Positions 1 to 8,257 of a DNA stretch of 42,088 bases are shown one piece after another. Location: positions 1 through 42,088 of the forward strand of contig JAILIB010000090.1 in assembly GCA_024695505.1 (NCBI GenBank), given 5' to 3'. Numbering within the stretch: the first letter of the stretch is position 1; each line of letters starts with the position of its first letter. The DNA comes from Saccharofermentans sp. (lineage in GTDB: Bacteria > Bacillota > Clostridia > Saccharofermentanales > Saccharofermentanaceae). Below the pieces are notes generated by a model that did not search any database, was not told where the DNA came from, and saw only the letters and a list, made by a program, of their open reading frames with translations. The position numbers were made by a program, and so were the translations under genes.

Positions 1-1
1 T

Positions 2-334
2 GAGCAGATCGTCGATCAGATCAAAGCAGCGATAGTCGTCGGGGATATCAAGCCCGGCGACTTGCTTCCGTCTGTAAGACAGCAGTCGAAGGACCTGAGG
101 ATCAGCGCCCTTACGGCAAAGAAAGCATATGACGCTCTTGAAGAAGAGGGGTTTGTCACTACGGTCCACGGCAAGGGATCTTTCGTGTCGGAGACCAACA
201 AGGACAGAATTTACGAAGAACAGGTGCGCGATGTCGAGCAGGATATGTCGAAGGCCGTTTTGAAGGCAAGACAGTCCGGCATCAAGGATGACGACATCAG
301 GAGCATTTTCGATATGATCATGGAGGACAAGTAG
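2..334 (+). CDS. GntR-family transcriptional regulator, YtrA-like (5' end outside window)
   Basis: The reading frame is open from the left edge, so the N-terminus is missing. The visible part is the second half of a GntR winged helix: a GDIKPGDLLPS turn, then the recognition-helix segment and the wing segment EEEGFVTTVHGKGSFV. A short C-terminal helical tail follows (about 50 residues), with no large ligand-binding domain. That layout is typical of the small YtrA subfamily, which usually represses its own operon with a linked ABC transporter. The next gene is an ABC ATPase starting 2 nt after this stop codon, which fits. The inducer is unknown. The family call is strong; the specific role is inferred from context. 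Confidence 0.85.
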   Translation, partial: EQIVDQIKAAIVVGDIKPGDLLPSVRQQSKDLRISALTAKKAYDALEEEGFVTTVHGKGSFVSETNKDRIYEEQVRDVEQDMSKAVLKARQSGIKDDDIRSIFDMIMEDK

Positions 335-336
335 GG

Positions 337-1197
337 ATGGCACTGCTTTGTATGGAGCATGCCTCGGTGAGGTATGACAGGTTCAGCCTGGATGTTTCCC
401 TTACCGTTGAAGAGGGTATGATCACAGGCCTTATCGGACGCAACGGCTCCGGCAAGACCACGACTTTTAAGACGATAGTTGATGTCGTCAGATCCGGCGG
501 AAAGATCGAGATTTTCGGCAAGGACGGAAGAAGACTGACTGAAGATGAGCGTTCGCAGATAGGTATCGCCTATACCGATATCTTTTTCAGCGGCGAATAT
601 ACCGTGCCTGCGATAAAGCGCATACTGAGCTCGGCATATAAGAATTTCAACGCTGCCGAGTACGACCGTATGATGAAGAGGTTCGAGATCCCTCAAAGAG
701 GGAAGATAAGGAACCTTTCAACGGGTGAACTCGCAAAACTCAGGTTTATTTCTGCAATGACCCACGATGCAAAACTCGTGATACTGGACGAACCTACTTC
801 GGGACTTGATGTCGTTGCGAGAGACGGTATCTTAGATGAGATCCGCAGCTACATGGAAAACCATGAAGACGCTGCGATCCTTGTAAGCTCCAACATCACA
901 CAGGACTTAGAAGGCCTTACTGACGATGTTTATATGATCGACAACGGCAAGATAGTCCTTCATGAGAACACCGATACGATAACCGACGATTTCGGCCTTG
1001 TGAAATGTACGGATGAACAGTTCGAAAAGCTCGATAAAGAATATGTCAGGGGCTCTAAGAAGGTTCCTTACGGATGGGACGTTCTGGTCTCACAGAAGCG
1101 TTACTATCTCGAAAACTATCCTGCTCTGGCGGTCGAGGACGGCAAGCTCGACCACTGCCTGATAGTGCTTGCGGGCAAAGAGGAGGAGCAGACATGA
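337..1197 (+). CDS. ABC transporter ATP-binding protein
   Basis: 286 residues, one nucleotide-binding domain. The Walker A motif GRNGSGKT lies at about residues 34-41. The signature is a variant, LSTGE instead of LSGGQ, followed by Walker B LVILDEP and the D-loop SGLD. The C-terminal ~80 residues after the ABC core are divergent, as in BcrA/YtrB-type exporters. The start ATG at 337 has GGAGG about 10 nt upstream, inside the end of the regulator gene. The stop overlaps the start of the permease gene (ATGA), so the two are translationally coupled. It should energise the membrane protein encoded next. The substrate cannot be read from sequence; antibiotic, peptide or envelope-stress export would be typical for a GntR-linked pair. 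Confidence 0.88.
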   Translation: MALLCMEHASVRYDRFSLDVSLTVEEGMITGLIGRNGSGKTTTFKTIVDVVRSGGKIEIFGKDGRRLTEDERSQIGIAYTDIFFSGEYTVPAIKRILSSAYKNFNAAEYDRMMKRFEIPQRGKIRNLSTGELAKLRFISAMTHDAKLVILDEPTSGLDVVARDGILDEIRSYMENHEDAAILVSSNITQDLEGLTDDVYMIDNGKIVLHENTDTITDDFGLVKCTDEQFEKLDKEYVRGSKKVPYGWDVLVSQKRYYLENYPALAVEDGKLDHCLIVLAGKEEEQT

Positions 1198-1916
1198 AAG
1201 GATTTATGGCTTACTTCTTTGAACAGCATAAAAGAATGATCTTGAGCTACTCTGTGGTTATCCTGATCTCGCTGATCTTCGCTGTCAGCCTCAAGACCAC
1301 TTCGGTCCCGGCCGCGGTAACCATCCTTTACATAAGCATTTTCGCGACGCTTTCACCCGTGGCTTCTCTTAACTCGGACAGGGAGATAGATCAGCTGCTG
1401 TCACTGCCGGGCGGAAGAAAGAGTCTCGTGAAAGCCCAGTATCTGAATGCCGTGTTTGCGATCTTTGCCTCACTTGTGGCAGCAGTTTTGATGATCCTTC
1501 TTGCTATGGCGTTTACGCTCGGGAAGGCACATCTGCCTTCTGCCCAGATCGTTTCGGTCATCCTGTCTGTCTCCATGATCGTTATAGCGGTCATGCAGCC
1601 TCTTTCCATGATATTCGGCAGGAAGGGCCTTCTGATCGGTTTTGCGGTCCTTACGTTCATTACCCTTCAATCTTTTGTCAGAACCCTTTTGACTAATGGC
1701 GGAGTCGTTTTGTTCCAGCTTGCGAAGGAATACCTGGCGGGACACCAGATAGAAGGGGTCTCGGTCATCGTTAATGACGGCATGAAGCTCCCGGATTTTC
1801 TGAACCTGCCTTCGGTAATAACTTTTGCGGGCACTGCAATAACACTCTTTGTGTCGTCTTACGTCATAGCGAGACTGGTCATCTCGCGGAAAAACTTCCG
1901 GGTGAACAAATTGTAA
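1194..1916 (+). CDS. ABC-2 type transporter permease
   Basis: 240 residues from the ATG that overlaps the ATPase stop codon by 4 nt. An in-frame extension further upstream is open but would lie inside the ATPase gene, so it was not used. Six hydrophobic segments are visible, with a short amphipathic N-terminus, a charged loop after TM2 (NSDREIDQLLSLPGG) and a longer extracytoplasmic loop before the last helix. It ends in a basic cytoplasmic tail. This is the usual plan of small ABC-2 permeases paired with a BcrA-like ATPase. It is the last gene of the GntR-ABC operon, followed by an intrinsic terminator. Substrate unknown. Confidence 0.8.
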   Translation: MKGFMAYFFEQHKRMILSYSVVILISLIFAVSLKTTSVPAAVTILYISIFATLSPVASLNSDREIDQLLSLPGGRKSLVKAQYLNAVFAIFASLVAAVLMILLAMAFTLGKAHLPSAQIVSVILSVSMIVIAVMQPLSMIFGRKGLLIGFAVLTFITLQSFVRTLLTNGGVVLFQLAKEYLAGHQIEGVSVIVNDGMKLPDFLNLPSVITFAGTAITLFVSSYVIARLVISRKNFRVNKL

Positions 1917-1924
1917 AATTGCAC

Positions 1925-1954
1925 AAAACGCGGGAAATCTTTCCACGTTTTTTT
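1925..1954 (+). terminator. Intrinsic terminator of the GntR-ABC operon
   Basis: Hairpin AAAACG...CGTTTT enclosing GGAAA/TTTCC, with single mismatched bases between the two stem parts, running directly into seven Ts. It lies 9 nt after the permease stop codon. Confidence 0.8.
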
Positions 1955-1964
1955 GTGTTTTCGG

Positions 1965-1993
1965 TTGGTAAATCCCATAAATTAGTATATAAT
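1965..1993 (+). promoter_or_regulatory. Sigma-A promoter of the glycogen operon
   Basis: TTGGTA (1965-1970), 17-nt spacer, TATAAT (1988-1993). It sits between the upstream terminator and glgB. It would give a start near 2000 and a leader of about 85 nt. Confidence 0.7.
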
Positions 1994-2085
1994 AAAGAAG
2001 CGTTGACATTTTGACGCGCTATTCGGCTTGCCTGTTTATCGGGAGAGGCCGGACTACATCCGCAAGGGAGGCACAAAGCACATAT

Positions 2086-4164
2086 ATGGATGCTGCTTAT
2101 TTGTTCAACAAGGGTGAGAACTATATGAGCTATAAGTTCCTCGGCGCTCATCCGTACGAGGACGAGAACGGCAAGGGATTTATCTTCAGAGTCTGGGCCC
2201 CGCACGCAAGAATGGTCAGCGTAATGGGTGATTTTAATGACTGGAATCCGAATGATTGCCAGATGTTAATGCTCGGCAAGACCGGTATCTGGGAGCAGAA
2301 GGTTCCCGGTGCACAGCAATGGGACCGCTATAAGTACAGGGTCGTAGGCGCTGACAACCGCATCTACGAGAAGGGCGATCCGTTCGCAAGGCATTTCGAG
2401 ACCAGACCTAACAACGCTTCGATCATTTACGATCCCGAAGACTATATCTGGAACGACGACGAGTTCTGCAGAAAGCGTAAGGACGCGCTCGCTCCGAAGC
2501 CTATCAACATCTATGAGATCCACCTTGGTTCATGGCGCCGTCATCCCGACGGAAACTTTTTCTCCTATAGAGAGCTCGCCATCGACCTTTCCGATTACTG
2601 CAAGAAGATGAATTACACCCATATCGAGCTGATGCCGATATTGGAGCACCCGCTCGACGATTCATGGGGATATCAGGTAACAGGTTACTATGCGGTAACT
2701 TCGAGATTCGGTACGCCCGCAGACTTCAAGTTCATGGTCGACGTGCTCCACCAGAACGGCATCTCGGTCATTTTGGACTGGGTTCCCGCGCACTTTCCGA
2801 AGAACCTTGAAGGCCTTGTCAGATTTGACGGAACGCCCTGCTACGAGTACGCGGATCCGAGGATCGGCGAGCACCGTGAATGGGGCACTTACGTTTTTGA
2901 TTATTCCAAGAACGAAGTTATCTCGTTCCTCATCTCCAATGCCGTATTCTGGATCGATGAGTTCCACCTTGACGGTATCCGCGTAGACGCCGTTTCCTCA
3001 ATGCTTTACAGGGACTACGGACGCACGCAGTACATCCCGAACAAGTACGGCGGAAATGAGAACCTCGAGGCGATCGAGTTCTTCAAGAAACTCAATTCAA
3101 CGATCAGAAAGAACTATCCTTACGCGATGCTCATCGCTGAGGAATCCACTGCATGGCCCAAGGTATCCCATCCCGTTGAGGACGGCGGATTAGGTTTCAC
3201 ACATAAGTGGAACATGGGCTGGATGCATGACACGCTCGATTATTTCTCGACTGATTCCTACGCGAGAGGATGGCATCACGACGAGTTCTGCTTCTCGATG
3301 ATGTATGCTTTCGCGGAGAACTATATCCTGAGCCTTTCCCACGACGAAGTCGTTCACGGAAAGCATTCCCTGATCGATAAGATGCCAGGTGATATCTGGA
3401 GAAAGTTCGCATCGCTTCGTTCAATGATGCTCTACCAGATCAGCCACCCCGGTGCAAAGCTCAATTTCATGGGCGCCGAGTTCGGTCAGTTCATCGAGTG
3501 GAGATTCTATGAGCAGCTCGAGTGGTTCCTGCTCGATTACGAGTCTCACAGGCTCCTTCAGAACTTCAATTCAGAGCTCAACAAGTTCTATATCGAGCAT
3601 CCGCAGCTTTGGATCGATGACCATACATGGGCAGGCTTTGAGTGGATATCTGCTGACGACACGAAGAACAACGTTTTCGTCTACAAGAGATCCTCTCCGA
3701 ATCCGAAGGAAAACGACATCTATGTTGTTCTCAACATGGTACCGCAGCCTCTCGAAGAGTATGACATTCCTGTCTATGAGCTCGGTACATACCGTCTTGT
3801 TTTCAATACTGACGACATGAGCCACGGCGGATCCGGATATCCTACGGGAACTGACGCGATGGGCTGTGTTGAGGCGATCGACGAGCCTATGAACGGCAAG
3901 CCGTATCACATCACGATCAACCTGCCGCCTCTCGCAGGTATCTACTTCATGAAGGTGAAGGGTCCCAAGCCGAAGAGGGCAGTAAAGAAGACGGCGGAGA
4001 AGAAGCCTGTGGCTAAAAAGGCTGCTGCAAAGAAGCCTGCTGCAAAGAAGCCCGCCAAAGAAGCTTCTAAACCAGCTGCCAAAAAAGCTGCAGCGAAGAA
4101 ACCCGCAGTAAAGAAGCCCGCAGCAAAAAAGACTGCTAAGGCAACCGAAAAAGCAAAAAAGTAA
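2086..4164 (+). CDS. glgB: 1,4-alpha-glucan branching enzyme with Lys/Ala/Pro-rich tail
   Basis: Introduces alpha-1,6 branches into glycogen (GH13). From the chosen start the protein has 692 residues. An early MDAAYLFNKGENY segment precedes the CBM48-like module (VWAPHARMVSVMGDFNDWN), then the TIM barrel with LMPILEHP, DWVPAHF, GIRVDAVSSMLY (nucleophile Asp), LIAEEST (acid/base Glu) and LSHDEVVHGK, then the C-terminal beta domain. The frame is open upstream to 2011, but the MDAAYLF start matches the usual GlgB N-terminus; GGGAGG lies about 14 nt upstream, and ATG 2125 is an alternative. The last ~64 residues are a low-complexity KKPAAKKPA-type tail absent from ordinary GlgB. First gene of the operon. 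Confidence 0.95.
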   Translation: MDAAYLFNKGENYMSYKFLGAHPYEDENGKGFIFRVWAPHARMVSVMGDFNDWNPNDCQMLMLGKTGIWEQKVPGAQQWDRYKYRVVGADNRIYEKGDPFARHFETRPNNASIIYDPEDYIWNDDEFCRKRKDALAPKPINIYEIHLGSWRRHPDGNFFSYRELAIDLSDYCKKMNYTHIELMPILEHPLDDSWGYQVTGYYAVTSRFGTPADFKFMVDVLHQNGISVILDWVPAHFPKNLEGLVRFDGTPCYEYADPRIGEHREWGTYVFDYSKNEVISFLISNAVFWIDEFHLDGIRVDAVSSMLYRDYGRTQYIPNKYGGNENLEAIEFFKKLNSTIRKNYPYAMLIAEESTAWPKVSHPVEDGGLGFTHKWNMGWMHDTLDYFSTDSYARGWHHDEFCFSMMYAFAENYILSLSHDEVVHGKHSLIDKMPGDIWRKFASLRSMMLYQISHPGAKLNFMGAEFGQFIEWRFYEQLEWFLLDYESHRLLQNFNSELNKFYIEHPQLWIDDHTWAGFEWISADDTKNNVFVYKRSSPNPKENDIYVVLNMVPQPLEEYDIPVYELGTYRLVFNTDDMSHGGSGYPTGTDAMGCVEAIDEPMNGKPYHITINLPPLAGIYFMKVKGPKPKRAVKKTAEKKPVAKKAAAKKPAAKKPAKEASKPAAKKAAAKKPAVKKPAAKKTAKATEKAKK

Positions 4165-4192
4165 ACGTAAATAAACCGGAGGTAAAATCATT

Positions 4193-5452
4193 ATGGCTAA
4201 GACTGAAGTCGTTGCGATGATACTCGCAGGCGGACAGGGAAGCAGACTCGGCGTTCTGACAAAGACGATCGCCAAGCCGGCAGTTCCGTTCGGAAGCCGT
4301 TACAGGATCATCGATTTCCCGCTCTCAAACTGCGTTAACTCAGGGATCGAGATCGTCGGCGTTCTCACACAGTACCAGCCGCTGGCACTCAATACGTACG
4401 TAGGTAACGGACATCCTTGGGATCTCGACCGTAACAACGCGGGTGCTTATATCCTTCCGCCTTATCAGACGGCAGGCGGCTCATCCTGGTACAAGGGCAC
4501 TGCAAACGCCATCTACCAGAACATGAGCTTTATCGACGACAACAATCCGAAATACATCGTCATCCTTTCAGGTGACCATATCTACAAGATGGACTACGCC
4601 GCAATGCTCAAGGCCCACATCGACAAGGGCGCTGACGCTACGATCGCAGTCTATGAGGTGCCGTGGGAAGAGGCTCCGAGATTCGGCATCCTCAACACAA
4701 AGGAAGACGACGTCATCGAAGAATTCGATGAAAAGCCTGCCAAGCCGAAGAGCAACCTTGCATCGATGGGTGTCTATATATTCACCTGGGATGTGCTGAG
4801 ACAGGCCCTTATCGACGATGAGGCAAATCCCGATTCGAGCAACGACTTCGGTAAGAACATTGTTCCGAACCTTCTTGCACAGGGCAGAAAGCTCTGTGCT
4901 TACAGATTCTCCGGTTACTGGAAGGACGTCGGAACGATCAGTTCCCTCTGGGAGACCAACATGGACATCCTAGACAAGCCTGAAGAGATCAACCTCGTCG
5001 ACAGATCCTGGAAGATCTTCTCAAGGAACCCGGTCAAGCCTTCACACTTCATCGGAAGTGGTGCGAAAGTAAAGAATTCCGCTCTTACGGACGGCTGCCG
5101 CATCTTCGGCGACGTTGAGCATTCAGTTCTCTCTGAATCGGTAATCGTTGAGAAGGGTGCCATCGTAAAGGACTGCGTCCTGATGCCGGGCGTTGTTGTC
5201 AAGGAAGGCGCGCATCTTGAGCGGTGCATCGTTGACTTCGGAACTATAATCGGCAAGGACGTCAACGCAGGAAGCCATGTTGAGGGTGAGGGCGCTTACA
5301 CCAACAAGAAGCTCTGCTCCGAAGGCATCTGCGTATTTGAGCGCGGCCTTAAGATAAAGGACGGCGCGACGATCCCGGGCAACAGCATGGTGGATACTGA
5401 CGTTAAGGCTTCGGATGAAGACAACGTCATCGAATCCACGTTCAGGGTATGA
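4193..5452 (+). CDS. glgC: Glucose-1-phosphate adenylyltransferase, catalytic subunit
   Basis: Makes ADP-glucose from ATP and glucose-1-phosphate, the committed step of glycogen synthesis. 419 residues, the usual length. The N-terminal nucleotidyltransferase signature [15 protein letters not shown] is intact, as are KPAVPFG, the metal-site region [17 protein letters not shown], and SGYWKDVGT. The C-terminal third is a left-handed beta-helix repeat. GGAGG is 10 nt upstream of the ATG. It is followed directly by the degenerate paralogue glgD; in Firmicutes the two form a hetero-oligomer with altered allostery. Confidence 0.96.
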   Translation: MAKTEVVAMILAGGQGSRLGVLTKTIAKPAVPFGSRYRIIDFPLSNCVNSGIEIVGVLTQYQPLALNTYVGNGHPWDLDRNNAGAYILPPYQTAGGSSWYKGTANAIYQNMSFIDDNNPKYIVILSGDHIYKMDYAAMLKAHIDKGADATIAVYEVPWEEAPRFGILNTKEDDVIEEFDEKPAKPKSNLASMGVYIFTWDVLRQALIDDEANPDSSNDFGKNIVPNLLAQGRKLCAYRFSGYWKDVGTISSLWETNMDILDKPEEINLVDRSWKIFSRNPVKPSHFIGSGAKVKNSALTDGCRIFGDVEHSVLSESVIVEKGAIVKDCVLMPGVVVKEGAHLERCIVDFGTIIGKDVNAGSHVEGEGAYTNKKLCSEGICVFERGLKIKDGATIPGNSMVDTDVKASDEDNVIESTFRV

Positions 5453-5475
5453 GGACAGGAAAAGGAGATTGAGAT

Positions 5476-6585
5476 ATGTTTAACAATGCAATGGGCTTGA
5501 TATTAGCCGACAACAAAAAGATATCATTGGGCGAGCTCTCCAATCCGCGTGCTCTTTCTGCTATGCCTTTCGGCGGCAGATACAGGATCATCGACTTCAT
5601 GCTTTCGAACATGGTCAATTCCGGAGTAAAGAACATCGGACTTCTGACCTACAACAAGTATAAGTCACTGATGGACCATACGGGAACCGGCGGTGCATGG
5701 TCTCTCGACCGTAAGAACGACGGTCTGCACATCCTGCCTCCGTATGTCAACTCAGAAGCTACCGGAATCAATTCCGATGAAGAGCTCACGGGTATCATGG
5801 ACTTCTTGAGACAGTCCAAGACGACATACATCATCGTCACGGGCTGCAACATCATCCTCAACACGACGTTTGATGCATTCATCAAGTCACATGAGGAATC
5901 AGGCGCTGACATCTCCGTCATGTACAACCGTGACGGCACGAAGTTCGGAAGCCCTTCATACATTCTTGACATCGACGAGGACGGCTTCGTAAGGGACATG
6001 CTCTATAACCCCAACAAGGCTGCATCGACAAAGTCTTCACTCGGCATCCTGTGCCTGAGAAGAGATCTCCTGATCGACATCCTCGCACGCCAGATGGCAC
6101 ACGGCCAGCAGCATTTCGGAATCCATTCCATCGTTAAGATGTTCGATGAGCTCAAGGTCCACGGATTCGAGTACTCCGGAGTCGCTTTGAGGATCAACAG
6201 CGTTCAGACTTACTTCAACGCTTCGATGTCTATCATTCAGGATTCCGTCAGGAACAACCTCTTCTGGAGCGGCGATCCGATCTACACGAAGGTCAAGGAC
6301 GAAGCTCCGACACTTTATTTCGACAACGCCGACATGAGCAATTCAATCGTATCCGACGGCTGCCGCATCTACGGCAAGGTCGAGGAATCGGTGCTCTTCA
6401 GAAGCGTTACGATAGCAAAGAACACGAAGGTCAAGAACTGCGTCATCATGCAGGATTCTCACATTTCCGAGAACTGTCATCTTGAGAACGTAATCCTTGA
6501 CAAGAACGCCTTCGTCAGGCCGGGCGTGCGCCTTGTTGGTCACCCCGATTACCCCATCGTCATAGGAAAGGGAGCAGGTATCTGA
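5476..6585 (+). CDS. glgD: Regulatory subunit of glucose-1-phosphate adenylyltransferase
   Basis: 369 residues, paralogous to GlgC but with eroded catalytic motifs. The GGxGxRL loop is replaced by LILADNKKISLGEL, and the SGDHIY metal-binding segment by VTGCNIIL. The fold-supporting parts FGGRYRIIDFMLSNMVNSG and the C-terminal beta-helix remain. GlgD proteins of Firmicutes are known as non-catalytic partners that raise GlgC activity. It lies 23 nt after glgC with an AAAGGAGA ribosome-binding site, consistent with balanced synthesis of the two subunits. Confidence 0.93.
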   Translation: MFNNAMGLILADNKKISLGELSNPRALSAMPFGGRYRIIDFMLSNMVNSGVKNIGLLTYNKYKSLMDHTGTGGAWSLDRKNDGLHILPPYVNSEATGINSDEELTGIMDFLRQSKTTYIIVTGCNIILNTTFDAFIKSHEESGADISVMYNRDGTKFGSPSYILDIDEDGFVRDMLYNPNKAASTKSSLGILCLRRDLLIDILARQMAHGQQHFGIHSIVKMFDELKVHGFEYSGVALRINSVQTYFNASMSIIQDSVRNNLFWSGDPIYTKVKDEAPTLYFDNADMSNSIVSDGCRIYGKVEESVLFRSVTIAKNTKVKNCVIMQDSHISENCHLENVILDKNAFVRPGVRLVGHPDYPIVIGKGAGI

Positions 6586-6586
6586 T

Positions 6587-8257
6587 ATGGAAAAATCGAT
6601 CAAGGTTTTACTCGCTTCATCAGAGTGCAGTCCGTTCGTAAAGGTCGGAGGTCTTGCAGACGTCGTAGGCAGCCTTCCCGTTGAGCTTAACAAGCAGGGC
6701 GTTGATGCGAGAGTCATCATCCCTCTGTACAAGAAGATCAAGGTCAAGTACAACGACAAACTCCAGTTCCTCGGATGGAAGATGGTCCACATGGGATGGC
6801 GTTCCCTCTATGCAGGTCTTTTCTCTATGGAGTTGAACGGCGTCATCTTCTATTTTGTTGACAACGAGTACTACTTCAATTTCGACCAGATCTACGTTGA
6901 TTACGTTTTCGACATCGAGCGTTACTGCTTCTATCAGCGCGCTGTACTGGACTTCATGGGCGACTTCATGAACTTTGAGCCGAACGTCCTGCACTGCAAC
7001 GACTGGCAGACCGGCATGATGCCCATGCTGCTTGACTGCCACTTCAAGAAGCACGGCTATCACAATGACGTTCAGACCGTTTACACGATCCACAACCTGA
7101 AGTATCAGGGCGTTCATTCGACTGATGTCGTACGCGAGATGCTCGACCTTCCCGACGATTACTTAAGAGACGATTTCTGCATTAAGGACAAGGCTATCAA
7201 CTTCATGAAAGCCGGAATCGTTTTCTCTAATTCCGTAACGACTGTTTCTCCTACTTATGCGTACGAGATCATGACCGACTACTACGGCGAAGGATTGAAC
7301 GGAACGCTTCAGAAGTATGCTTACAAGGTATCAGGCATCCTGAACGGTATCAACGAACAGGAGTACGATCCCGCCGCAGACGGCAAGATCCCTGCCAAGT
7401 ATTCGATCAAGGATTACGAGAAGGGTAAGGCAGCCTGCAAGAAATCCCTGCAGGAGCAGCTTGGCTTAGACGTCAATCCCGGTGCTCCTCTCTGCGCCAT
7501 GATCTCACGTCTGGTCGATCAGAAGGGCTTGGATCTTCTGCTTTACGTCCTCGAGGAAATGCTCTACGACGGAATGCAGATCGTCATCCTCGGAACGGGC
7601 GATCCGTACTATGAGAGAGCCCTTACCGACATCGCAAACCGCAACCACGGCAAGATGTGCGCATGCATCGATTTCGACAGCGGTCTGGCTCACACGATCT
7701 ATGCCGGCGCTGACATCTTCCTGATGCCCAGTCTTTTCGAGCCCTGCGGCCTCTCACAGCTCGTATCCATGGCTTACGGTACTGTTCCTGTCGTTCGTGA
7801 GACGGGCGGTCTCAAGGACACTGTAACGCCTTACAACGAGTATACGGGTGAAGGCAACGGCTTCTCGTTCGCAAACATCAACGCGCACGAGTTCCTGTTT
7901 GTCACCAAGTATGCGGCTGACCTCTACCGTCACCACAAGGACGTCTGGAAGAAGCTCATCGAGACGGGAATGAAGGGTGATTACACCTGGAAGAAGAGCG
8001 CAGGCGAGTATGCAGGTCTCTATTCTCTGATCACCGGAATCCCGATGCCTAAGGAAGAGAAGCCTGCCGAAAAGAAGGCTGCACCCAAGGCAGAGAAGAA
8101 GCCTGAGGCAAAGGCTGAAAAGCCCGCTGAGAAGAAGGTTACGGCAAAGAAACCCGCAGCAAAGAAACCCGCTGCGAAAAAGCCTGCGGCAAAGAAGCCT
8201 GAAGCAAAAAAGCCCGAGACTCCGAAAGAAGCTAAACCCGAGGAGAAGAAAGACTGA
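6587..8257 (+). CDS. glgA: Glycogen synthase with Lys/Ala/Pro-rich tail
   Basis: Transfers glucose from ADP-glucose to the growing alpha-1,4-glucan (GT5). 556 residues, against about 480 usually. The ADP-glucose-binding KVGGLADVVGSLP is near the N-terminus. LHCNDWQTG, TIHNLKYQG, SRLVDQKG and the C-terminal SLFEPCGLSQL / GGLKDTV motifs are all intact. The extra ~68 residues after the catalytic core are a repetitive KKPAAKKPAAKK tail interspersed with Glu, resembling the tails of GlgB and trigger factor in this window. It starts 1 nt after glgD; its stop overlaps the ATG of the next gene by 1 nt. Confidence 0.95.
   Translation: MEKSIKVLLASSECSPFVKVGGLADVVGSLPVELNKQGVDARVIIPLYKKIKVKYNDKLQFLGWKMVHMGWRSLYAGLFSMELNGVIFYFVDNEYYFNFDQIYVDYVFDIERYCFYQRAVLDFMGDFMNFEPNVLHCNDWQTGMMPMLLDCHFKKHGYHNDVQTVYTIHNLKYQGVHSTDVVREMLDLPDDYLRDDFCIKDKAINFMKAGIVFSNSVTTVSPTYAYEIMTDYYGEGLNGTLQKYAYKVSGILNGINEQEYDPAADGKIPAKYSIKDYEKGKAACKKSLQEQLGLDVNPGAPLCAMISRLVDQKGLDLLLYVLEEMLYDGMQIVILGTGDPYYERALTDIANRNHGKMCACIDFDSGLAHTIYAGADIFLMPSLFEPCGLSQLVSMAYGTVPVVRETGGLKDTVTPYNEYTGEGNGFSFANINAHEFLFVTKYAADLYRHHKDVWKKLIETGMKGDYTWKKSAGEYAGLYSLITGIPMPKEEKPAEKKAAPKAEKKPEAKAEKPAEKKVTAKKPAAKKPAAKKPAAKKPEAKKPETPKEAKPEEKKD

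Noticed and set aside
3968..4161. DNA repeat array (CRISPR or minisatellite) at the 3' ends of glgB, glgA and tig
   Set aside because: The repetitive DNA is in frame, of variable unit and encodes a Lys/Ala/Pro tail; no spacers or constant repeats.
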